A stretch of 28,277 bases of DNA, from positions 448,130-476,406 of the forward strand of contig NW_009242971.1 in assembly GCF_000388065.1 (NCBI RefSeq), in the 5' to 3' direction. Below the pieces are notes generated by a model. The model did no database searches. It was given only the letters and a program-made list of their open reading frames with translations, and was not told the origin of the DNA. Shown in pieces: positions 9,514-18,326 of the stretch (the stretch's first letter is position 1; each line of letters opens with the position of its first letter). The position numbers and the translations under genes are program-made. Source of the DNA: Fonticula alba (lineage: Eukaryota > Opisthokonta > Rotosphaerida > Fonticulaceae).

Positions 9514-10879
9514 ATGGTATGACCCATTTTCTTTGAACACCTCCCCCTCTCTCCTCCTCCTCCTCCTCCTCCCTTTTCTCCTTGCACACGCACACACTGC
9601 CCCCCTCCTCTCTCTCTCTCTCTGCATCCCCTTCGATCTCGGTTGCGCGTGTCGCCGTTGCCCCGTGCCTCGCTCGTGTGTCATCTTCGTCAGTGCCGCT
9701 GCCGCTGCCGCGCCGCCATTGCCGCCGCCTCTCCCCGGACGGTCCCCGCCCGCCACTTGCGCTTCATGTGCCCCCCCCTGCGTTTTGTGATGCGGCGGGG
9801 ATTCCTCTCGTCTCCTTTGGCCGTGCTCCTGCCCGGGGTAACGCTCTCCTCGCGTGGCAGCAGCCCGGCGGCTTGTGCGCGCGCGCGCGCGCGTGTGTGT
9901 GTGACGGCCATGGCACAGAGTCTCCGAGGGAGGAGAGAGACAGCTTTGCCCCTTCCCGGGGGAGACGCTTGTGTCGGATGTGCTCTGCATCCGCCATCTC
10001 TCCATTCTTGTCAAGCACCCGTGGGGCTTTGCTCGTCTTCTCTTTCCCCTCCCACACGCGGCAACGGCGTCACGGCAGCCAGCCCATCTCTGGCCTGCTT
10101 CTCGCGACCTCCTCACCTCCCTCTCTTCTCGACGTCCATTCGCGGTGGTGCTGACCTGTCTCTTCTGCTCGCTCTCTCCCTTTCCCCCCCCCCGCGCGCG
10201 CGCCCGCGCGCACGTACGCTCGTGTATCACACGCACCCAGGTCTACACTAAGTTCGTCGAGATCGGCCGTATCGTCCTCATCAACTACGGTGTCGATGCC
10301 GGCAAGATCGCCGCTATCGTCAACGTCGTTGACCAGAACCGCGCCCTCATTGATGGCCCCTCCATCAAGCGCCAGGTCGTCAACTTCAAGCGCATTACCC
10401 TGACCAACATCGTCGCCAAGGTCGGTATCAACTCCTCCACCCCCGCCGTCATCGCCGCTTTCGAGAAGGCCGAGGTCGCCAAGAAGTGGGCCGAGACCGC
10501 CGCTGCCAAGAAGGCTGCCAAGAAGGCCACCCGCGCCAACCTGTCCGACTTCGACCGCTTCAAGGTTATGGTCGCCAAGAAGAACGTGCGTATATCCTCG
10601 ATATATATCTCTCTCTCTCTTTGCGGCGTGTGTGGGGCCGGCCTCCCGCCTGTCTGCTTCTCACGCGCGGGGGCGCCGGAGCGTCGCGTCGTTCCGGCGC
10701 CCCCGCGCCACTTTCGCCGCCTCTCTCTCTCTCTCGCTCTTCCAATCGTCAATGTCCTGGATCGGTTCCGCTGACGCGTTTTCCTGCCTCCGCCCTCCTT
10801 CCCTCTCTCTCTCTCTCTCCAGGTCCGCGCCGCCGTCGCCAAGTCTTTCAAGGCTGAGAAGAAGGCCCTCGCCAACTAA
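9514..10879 (+). CDS. RPL14: 60S ribosomal protein L14 (eL14)
   Basis: eL14 is a eukaryote- and archaea-type protein of the large ribosomal subunit. Three exons give 134 residues (yeast 138). The proposed exon 1 is the ATG alone, 9514-9516, followed by intron 1 at 9517-10240 (GTATGA...CAG, 724 bp). Exon 2 is 10241-10585, intron 2 is 10586-10822 (GTGCGT...CAG), and exon 3 is 10823-10879, ending in TAA. Exon 2 begins VYTKFVEIGR and contains DAGKIAAIVNVVDQNRALID, then KKWAE, then SDFDRFKVMVAKKN, all family hallmarks; exon 3 adds VRAAVAKSF and a Lys/Ala tail. The N-terminus matches animal L14 when exactly one Met precedes V2, and AAAGATG|GTATGA is the only ATG-GT site I noticed upstream in a plausible range. 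That makes intron 1 much longer than the others, so exon 1 is the least certain part. Exons 2 and 3 are firm. Intron 2 carries a strong hairpin at 10665-10708. Confidence 0.92.
10665..10708 (+). other. 19-bp GC hairpin inside L14 intron 2
   Basis: The arm GCGCGGGGGCGCCGGA (10665-10680) is perfectly inverted at 10693-10708. Three further inner pairs, one of them G-U in RNA, extend the stem to 10665-10683 / 10690-10708, leaving a six-base loop (10684-10689). It lies about 80 bp after the donor and about 115 bp before the acceptor, on the transcribed sense. Role unknown. It could be a splicing-control structure, an intron-encoded small RNA precursor, or fortuitous; no C/D or H/ACA box set was seen. 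Confidence 0.75.
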
Positions 10880-12215
10880 ATGCAACGTTAGCTTTCGCCG
10901 CGCGCGCGCACCCTGCCGTGTGTGTCGGGTGCGTTCCTCTCTCTCTCTCTTCCTCCTTTGCGTGCGCTCTCCATCCACTGGCGTGCCATTTCCCCCCTCT
11001 CTACCACCCCGCCGCACCTCTCCGCTGACGCGTACCTCAGTGTGTATATGTGTGTGCTCACCTGCTTCCGACGCCGTTCTCTCTCTCTCTCTCCCCCCTG
11101 CCCCCGACGCTGCTCGCGATGTGGTTTCTCCTGGATCCCTAATGGCTTGGGCTCTCTGTTTTGGCGGCGTGCTTCCTCCCTCTCCTCCTACAGACACACA
11201 ATATACGCTTAGCATAACTCTCTTCTTTACACAACAGAGATTTGAATCAGCCAGGGGGGGGGGCGGCGGGCGCGGGTGTTTGTGCCTGTCTGTGTCTCCT
11301 CCTCTCCTTTGCTTGCGCCTTCTCCTCTTGCCTCTGTTGCGTGCCGCCCGACCTTGCATGAGAGAGAGAGCCCCGGAGGCGAGGGAGACGGGCGCGTGTA
11401 TTCTCGTTCACTCCTCGGGCGGGGTGGGTATAGGAGGGGAGGAAGGTGGGCGCGTCTCTCGTGTGTCTCCTCCGCCCTTTTTTGCCCCTGTCTTCGAGTT
11501 GCGTTCTCCCTTCCGGCGTCTTTCCTCTGGGACAGTAGCATCTGGGCTCTCTTTTCTCCGGGGTCGCGCGGGAGTGTGTGTGGCGTGGCCGGTTCTTCAC
11601 GGTGTGCATGGTCTGCCGCTGTGACCGGCTCCCCCGTCCGTTGCCGGTGTGAAAGACCCTTCCCTGCGCACACACTGCGACGGCCCTATTATCCTGAGCG
11701 ACTCCCGGGAGAGAGGACACGGCACACAAGCAGATCGCCGCTCCACTTGATCTGCTCTTCGGCGGCTGGCGAGAGGCCCCGCAGAACAGCGGGCGAGAGA
11801 CAACCCATCCGGCATCACGGGTCATGGGGTCACGCCCGCCGTGGTCTCCGTTTCCGAGCACCCCGGCTCCTGCTTGGGGGGGGAGGCTGTCCGGGGGCAC
11901 ACGCCCCGGCCGGCCGGGTGGCAGCTCGTAGGCCAGGCGCGCATGTGCCAACGAACACATGGTGCAGCAGGGCCTTTCTGTCGCCCATACCAGACACCTT
12001 CTGGAGTTCTCCGACCGGGAGGGGCCCCCATTGGTGAGGCTGTGTCCTCGGCACGGCGGCGAGGCCGCAGGGTCGGAAGCGCGTGCTGCGAGCGTAAAGG
12101 CGTGTATTGTGCACGGGAGAGTGAGCGGGGAGGGGGGATGTCTGCTGGGGGGATAATGTACAGTGTGCGCAGGGAGCGACCAAGGGCAGGCAGGGCCCGG
12201 AGGTGGGATGCCGCG
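10880..12215. other. Convergent spacer between L14 and TAPT1; no gene supported
   Basis: The 3' ends of L14 (+) and TAPT1 (-) face each other across 1.34 kb. The first 330 bp keep CT repeats on the + strand (about 10938-10950 and 11080-11096) and an acceptor-like CTCCTCCTACAG near 11200, which suggests that a transcribed 3' region, perhaps with an untranslated intron, continues past the L14 stop. No AATAAA was found. Nothing recognisable lies between 11250 and 12215. Confidence 0.45.
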
Positions 12216-14632
12216 CTACAGATACTCGGCATCGGTGTCGCCACAATCCCGAAGGAGGGCCTCTGCCTCCGGGGTATCAATCTTGGGCGCGTCGCGCACG
12301 AGGCGAGTCAGCAGGATGCGCAGCAAAATGCGCATCAAAAGCAGGCTGCCGGGGGGAAATCAGGTTGTCAATATCGATGTGTGTGTGTGTGTGTGTGTGT
12401 AAGTATAGCGACTGGGTGCCATACCAAGCGAAGGTGGCGCCAATGATCAGAGCGACCCCTGTGCGGCCAAAATGGGCTGAGAGGGGGTTGGCGATGGACT
12501 CGATGCAGATGAAAACAACCTTGTCCGAAGTTGAGACATGTCTCGTTAGTTGTGTGCGCGCGCGTGGTTGTGTATCCACCGACATGCACCCTGTCGGGAG
12601 ACATATGCTGCCTAAATGGACGCACCACGCTGCAAATGGGGACCGGATTGAACTTGATCCGGCGCGCGGCGATCGCGGTGTTGCGATAGGACTAGGTGGA
12701 TCGGGCCGGGGGTCAGGGGGATGTGCCGTTCAAACGATGGGCAGAGAGGAAAGATGGGATTCCTCGCCTCGAGCGCGCAATTCCGGGCGGCAGGCAACAT
12801 GGCAGCCGGGTGGGATCGCACCTTTAGCATGACGCGAAGGGAGCCGGAGAAGGCACTGTAAAGCCTGGAGGGAAGACGTGCCCGGCGCGAAACGCATGCA
12901 TGCTTGATGGCGTCAACGAGCAGCTCCGAGAGGGCGAGCATCAGGTAGGGCTTGAGGAGGCTGCGTGATGGGTGGATGGTCAGGGGGAGGCAGGCGGGCG
13001 ATGTGAAAAAAAAAAAGGAAGAAAAAAGAAGAGGCAGCCTTTCAGAGCCGTGAAGGGTGTTGCAGCACGTACGCCTCAGCAAAGTAGGAGAAGATGGCCA
13101 GCCAGCCGCTCAGAGAGAGGGGCGACGAAAAGAGGACATCCAGCAGCCCCAGCTCGGAGGCATTGCGGAAGGCAATGGCCGCGCCATACACCGCAATGTG
13201 GAAGCGCTCCATGGCATCTGAGTATGTATCGCATCCGGCAAATGGTTAGATGTCACCAAGAGGGAGTGGATGCCAGTGCTGTGGGTGTGCGCACCAGTGC
13301 AGGCAAGCTCGTGGATTCCGCCGCGGTTGAATTTTTTGAAGATATAGGCCTTGATTTCGATGAACTGCGTGCTCATCAGCAAGGCGCCGAGCGCACCACC
13401 ACCATCGAGGGCATTGACAGCCACATTCAGCACGATCAGCTCCTGCAGCAAGACATGCGCATGCAGGGCTGCGTTGGCGCGTTTTTTTCCCAAAGGTATT
13501 AGCCGAGGGTCCAGTTCAACAGAGAGGCGGCGACAGAGGGAGGGAGAGAGGGAGAAGTATGTTCCACATGCAGGAGGACGAGGAGGAATGGAAGGGAAGC
13601 AGGGGGACGGGACACACCAGTGACCACGGTATAGGCCGCGGCCAGGTAGAAAACCTCACGCGGGGAGACCCCATGAGATGTGCTCGCAGCCTCAGTCCCG
13701 CCGGTGGCATGCGGCGGCATGGCCAGCTGCGGACTGCTGGACGGCGAGGCCCCTGGCGTGACTGCAGGTAGGTGGTCCTTCCGCGCGGCAGTCGAGAGGG
13801 TTCGTCCAAGATCAGCCCCAATCGGGGCCAAAATGCGTGCTGCAACTCCCAGCATGTTGACCACGACAAATAGCTTCATCGACTGTTGCCCGGCCCGCGT
13901 CGAATGGTATAGGGTCGAAGATTCGAGGAGGCGGAACCGGTACACCAGGATCGGCAAGATGATGGGCAAAAAAGCTGGGAGGTGCGCCGCGGCACTGAAC
14001 AGGAGACCGGGGCAGGGGGAGCAAGTGTGTGTGTGTGAGAGAGAGAAAGAGAGAGAGAGAGAGAGGGGGGAGGAGGGAGATAAGTTAGAGGGCCTCGGTT
14101 GAAGGTGAGCTGTTGTGGCCCGGCCAGGTGCCCGCACTATTGGATTGTGAGCTCGCCCTGGGGGAGGGAGACCAAAAGCCGGAAGGCGGCCATCGGTGCA
14201 GCCAACAGAGCAGACATGGTGGTGTGCAGGCACACCAGCCATGCGAGGCCAAGGAACTTGGAGAGGAGAAAGGCGGGCCTATGTGTCAGCAATGCATGCC
14301 AGGGGATGGGGGAGATTGCGCGCAAATACGCGGGGGGGGGGGGGGGGGGGGAGGAAAGCGCCGGTCAAGCATACCCCTTCCAGACGGAAGGGCACATCGA
14401 GCATGCTCCGGAGGCGGGCTCGGCGCTCGGCCACCAGCTCTGGCGATTCATACAGATCACTGTCGATGTCATAAATGGTCTGACTCCGGCGGGTGGTGAA
14501 ATCCTTTAGTCCCGATAGCGAGGCCCGTGGGAGGTGGACTGACAGCCGTCGAAGGCGCTCTGAGGGGGACAGGGCAATGCCCGACGCGCGCCCCCCAGGG
14601 CCATCTGACGAGGATGGCGAGCGTGAGAACAT
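12216..14632 (-). CDS. TAPT1: TAPT1-family multi-pass membrane protein
   Basis: TAPT1 (DUF747 / Emp65 family) is a multi-pass ER or ciliary-base protein; human TAPT1 is linked to ciliogenesis and skeletal development. Nine exons give 500 residues: 14632-14375, 14256-14138, 13994-13618, 13468-13295, 13217-13073, 12960-12822, 12691-12626, 12519-12425 and 12345-12216 (TAG). All phases agree. Matches to the animal protein include YESPELVAERRARL (near the conserved YxERR segment), KLFVVVNMLGVAARIL (human KLYIIYNMLEVADRLF), LHAHVLLQELIVLNVAVN, ALLMSTQFIEIKAYIFKKF (human MMSNNFVEIKGSVFKKF), LSELLVDAIKHAC and TAIAARRIKFNPVPI. Hydrophobic segments lie near residues 88-118, 128-146, 160-180, 237-270, 345-385 and 420-470. 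Residues 1-60 are a Ser/Arg-rich, probably disordered tail; the human protein's long C-terminal tail is absent. ATG 14632 is the first Met of the exon-1 frame; an extra 5' exon cannot be excluded. The sorting nexin gene is the divergent neighbour. Confidence 0.9.
12379..12400 (+). repeat. (GT)n in the last TAPT1 intron
   Basis: About eleven GT units (CA on the transcribed strand) fill much of the 79-bp eighth intron (12346-12424) of the TAPT1 gene, close to the expected branch-point region. Confidence 0.9.
14026..14067 (+). repeat. GT/GA repeat in TAPT1 intron 2
   Basis: A GT run is followed by a GA run, which is CT and AC on the transcribed strand. It lies in intron 2 (13995-14137), so it forms the pyrimidine-rich part of that intron just before the acceptor at 13995-13997. 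Confidence 0.85.
14332..14351 (+). repeat. G20 run in TAPT1 intron 1
   Basis: Twenty G on the + strand are C on the sense strand of the TAPT1 transcript. It lies wholly within intron 1 (14257-14374). Confidence 0.9.
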
Positions 14633-15280
14633 GGCCAGGAGGTGTCGAGAAAGGGGGCCATGCAACGGCCGGCCGAGAGAACATACACTGTCCAGGCTCC
14701 GTGCGTATTGTTGATGTGAGCGAGGGCCGGGGGGGGCGGCTTATCCCGGCACCAGCGGGGCGCTCGAGGATGGTGTGCGGCCTCTCCGTCCGACGCTGGT
14801 GTGTGGTGAGGGGCGAGCTCGGCACCGAGGAGGACATGCCTGCATCGGCCGCAGCGTGGGTGTTTGTCCAAGCGCAAGTGTGGGGCGGCGAAGCGGAGAG
14901 AGTTTCGTGGCAAGCGGAGGGGAGGGGGAGGAAGGGGCGGATGGAGGGGGGGGGGGGATGAAGGAGGGAGTGTTGGTAGGGAGGGAGCGGGCTCCTGGGA
15001 GGCCACACGGTGCGCGGTCAAATGGGGAACGAGTGTAAGTGCACAAGCGGATGCCTCCAGTCTATCCACCGGTGTATGTCCGGGAGGCGTGTATGTGTGT
15101 GTGTGTGTGGGTGCCTGTGCGCGTTGGAGTTCGCAAGATGAAGCGGGCGTCGATCAACTCCCGACGAATGACATGATCATGCACGATACTATCACGCGCG
15201 TGTCACGCCGCGAATGGGACCAGCGACCAACGCATGGCTCAGGGGCGCGCGCCCTGGTATTACACCCAGCTCCTGGTCCG

Positions 15281-15286
<6 letters not shown>

Positions 15287-15354
<68 letters not shown>
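15287..15354 (+). repeat. G68 homopolymer abutting adapter
   Basis: Sixty-eight G in a row immediately precede the adapter match at 15354-15375, and a further 17-G run (15375-15391) follows it. Uninterrupted G runs of this length fit dark-cycle poly-G calls of two-colour sequencing, or tailing in library preparation, better than genomic DNA. Confidence 0.9.
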
Positions 15355-15355
<1 letters not shown>

Positions 15356-15375
15356 GACTGGAGTTCAGACGTGTG
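15354..15375 (+). other. Illumina TruSeq adapter fragment (assembly contamination)
   Basis: Twenty-two bases starting GTGACTGGAG and ending GACGTGTG match the 5' part of the standard Illumina TruSeq read-2/index adapter, as I remember it, without mismatch. Where the adapter should go on to its GATCT-3' end, a G run begins instead. A chance match of this length is very unlikely. This is an artefact, not biology. Confidence 0.93.
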
Positions 15376-16380
15376 GGGGGGGGGGGGGGGGAGTCAACTC
15401 ACCAAGGGGGATGCTGAGTGCTTGGCGTCGGAGCCTGCGCCTGCGCATTCTTGGGGGACGCCCTCCGGTTCGGACAAACGCGTGTTTGAGGGCGAGTATG
15501 AGCAAGCGTCGCTGGCTGTGTCTGGTGTGTGTGTGATATACATGTGTGTCTTCGTGGGAGTCGGTGCATACACACTTGCAGCGCGTGCGCGCGTGTGCGA
15601 CCCCCCGCGAGCGTGAAGTCGAGCATCGCAGGTGGATGTGTGGCTTGGGAGTGAACGCCCCCCTGTGAATGTAGGTGGCCTTTTCGCCAGTGACGCGCCC
15701 TTCACACAGCACTTGGGACATCTAATGGGCTGGGGGCTTTACCGAGGCCAGCGCGCACACTGGCAGGCAGTCCGAACGCCCCCGGGGAGCCGAGTGTGGA
15801 CTGGGGGAGAAAGGGCCTGAATATGCCTGGGCCTGCGTGGCCGTCCCAGCAGGTGTTAAGGTCCGCCCCGCCCCCCGCCCCCGCCCCCCCCCCGGGCAAG
15901 TGAAATGCTTGGCGGCAGTGGTTCTTGTCCGGCCTGCCAGATGATTGATCCGTGTGCGCGCTTTGAGGGGCCCGTCTGGGCCTCCCCCCGCGCCTCCCCC
16001 TTCGCCGGATGAGCCCGCGCGGGCACCTCACCTGGGCAACGGCCACCGGTGTGTGTGTGTGTGTGAGCGGACGCGGCCTACGTCACGCATAGGGTGCCAG
16101 CTTCCTCGGTCAGAGGCAGCTGTGACGACCGCGGCATAAACAACAAACAACCGGACGCCGGGGGCGAGACTGGTCCTTGAGCAGCCGAGGAGCTGAGCGC
16201 GCAAAATACGCGCCGAGGAAGGCATGAGCCGAGACAGGGGTGCGGGATGGGTGGGTGCGGGGGGGTGCTTCGCCACCGACCGGCCTGTGGCCGTGTCCTT
16301 CGGGCGCTACTTAATCTAATGGCCCGCCTCCGGGGGAATGCACTTCGTCTGTCTGGATTAAGGAATGCAACTGGCGGCAT

Positions 16381-16414
<34 letters not shown>
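16381..16414 (+). repeat. G34 homopolymer
   Basis: Thirty-four consecutive G, followed by TGAC, the same four bases that follow the G68 run at the adapter; after those the sequence no longer matches the adapter. It may be another library artefact or an independent G run. Confidence 0.9.
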
Positions 16415-16415
<1 letters not shown>

Positions 16416-17120
16416 GACGGCGCTCGTGGCTGGCCCGCAGGTCAACGTCCATTCCCGCGCCCTGGCAGCGGCGACAACACCCCCTTGGCGGGACGGGGCG
16501 GGGCGGGAAGGGAGGGGCTCTGCACCGAGGGGCGGCCGTGCGCGCCCCCGTCCCGCGCGGCCGCCCCGCCCCAGAGCCCCTCCACGCGACTGCCCTGAGA
16601 TGCGGACTGGCTGCTCCGCGGCGACTCAGCGTACAGCCTGCGATTTTGGCAACAGGGGAGGGGGCGGGCCGGGCCGGGCCGGGGCCACAAGAAGGGGCTG
16701 GGGCCGGGGCGCCAGTCGCGTTACAGTTGCAGTTGCCAGAGCCGAGCTTGGGCAACTGCCTCTCGCCCTGGGCGACCTCCAGGTGTCCGCCCCGGAGTCG
16801 GGCCAGCCACGGCGCGGGTGCCCGCAGATTCAGGTCCGCCCGCCCCCTTCCTCGCCGGCCTCTTCGGGGTGGGGAACAAGCCGGGGCAAGTGGGCGAAGC
16901 GGCCTCCCCGCCCTTGAGACTCCTGCTGGCCTATACGCGCAGATGGGGAGGACCCTTGCCCTGTCCCCTCAACTTGGAACTCAGGGGTTCGCGCTGTGCC
17001 CTCCGCTTTCCAAGTGTTCAGGCGAACTTCACACATCCGCTGCCCTTCCCCCCTGAACTCCCAGCGCTTCCATCCGATCGTATCTCTGGTGGTTGATGAG
17101 CACTTGGAAAGTTGTGAGGC

Positions 17121-17152
17121 GAGAGAAAGAGAGAGGGAGAGAGAGAGAGAGA
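17121..17152 (+). repeat. (GA)n-rich microsatellite
   Basis: A GA-rich run with a few interruptions. By the polarity seen in recognised introns (CT on the sense strand) it would hint at minus-strand transcription here, but no coding exon could be found near it. Confidence 0.75.
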
Positions 17153-17444
17153 ATACCATCTGCGGCACCCACTCCCGGCGGCCCCCTACCCGGGCCACAG
17201 TACCGCGTTCGTGGCTCAGGGAAAAATGGGGCGCCCGGGACCGGTGAAGGGGCGGAAGACCCCTTGCGGGGCTTGCAATGCAATATGCTCGAAATAATAA
17301 TAATAAGACACATACGCCTGTGTGCACGCGGCCCCTCTTGTCGGCCGACAAGTCAAGAGGGGGGGGGGAGGTTGCCCGCAACTGCGTCCTGCCCTGTAGT
17401 CGCCACACCCATAAAAGGGGCGTTGTCGACCACCAGCGCGGCCC

Positions 17445-17634
17445 GGGGGGGGGGGGGGGGGGCAGCAACGGGGCAGGACAGACACGCCTGCGGGTCTTGT
17501 TCCGCCAATAATTGCCCCGAGTGTTCCCCAGCGGGGCGGGGCAGCGGGGGGGGGGGGGGGGGGGGGGGGGCGGGGGGGGGGCGGGGGGGGGGGGGGGGGG
17601 GGGGGGGGTGGGGCCCCGGCGGGGGGGGGGGGGG
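17445..17634 (+). repeat. Cluster of long G tracts
   Basis: G runs at 17445-17462 and 17546-17634 make the second part almost pure G, broken only by a few C and one T plus a short CCCC. Such DNA could form G-quadruplexes, but it could equally come from the artefact seen at 15.3 kb. Confidence 0.85.
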
Positions 17635-18326
17635 CGAGGGGACTCCCGACCTGCCTCCCTGGCCTCAGATATAGGGGGTCATCCACTGTCCCCTCATTCG
17701 AGAAATGGCCATCCCCCTGGAGGGGGGGGCGCGGGGTACACACATGTGGTCCCCCGGCGGCTGGCCCGAATGATGCCCAGCAGCCCGCCCCCCCCCCGCC
17801 GCCCAGGATCTTGTTTCCCGCTTGCGAGGAAGGGGCGGAGCATGCCCCGCCATATCCCGCCCCCGCGCCCCAGCCCCCTTTCGGGCACACATACAAGCTT
17901 TCATGCGTTCGTCGGGCGCATCAGCTTGGGGTAGTGACCAGCCCAGGGCTCCGTCGGCGGGCGGCGTGCTTCGCGGTCCCACTTCCGGCGTTGCATGGCC
18001 CTGTTCCACTCCCCCCCCCCGCCCCCCCGCGGCTTGGATGAAATCGTCCCCGGGCGTGGTTGATCAGCCGCCGCCGCCAGGGAACCCTCGGCCCCCCGGG
18101 CGATGTCGCAACCCGGCTCCTCTCCTCCCTCCTTCCATACGCGTGCCCCACTCCTCCCCCCCCCTCCCTGCCTCACCGCCCCACCGCCTCGCCGCTCCTT
18201 CCTGCCCCCTGTGAGGGTCTCGCCCGGCCCGCCGCACAGAGCCTTCTCCAGATCGGTCGCCGGCCCCGACCTGATCTTCCCCCGGTCTCCGCTCGCGCGC
18301 GCACCACATACACACACACACACAGC

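Larger units (their letters stand above)
14633..18326. other. Divergent spacer between TAPT1 and SNX17-like genes; no gene supported
   Basis: This 3.7 kb lies between two genes transcribed away from each other. It contains the longest G runs of the window, an Illumina adapter match, a GA repeat at 17121-17152 and a short AAT repeat (about 17287-17304). Open frames are low-complexity Gly, Pro, Arg and Ala runs. At least the part around 15287-15391 is unlikely to be genuine genomic sequence, so the true distance between the two genes is uncertain. Confidence 0.55.

Noticed and set aside
9971-10774. Single 267-codon frame covering L14 exon 2
   Set aside because: It reads through intron 1 and past the exon 2 donor into intron 2; the family N- and C-termini are recovered only with splicing.
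12379-12400. GT and CA runs as CRISPR-like or satellite arrays
   Set aside because: They are plain dinucleotide microsatellites without spacers or higher-order repeat units.
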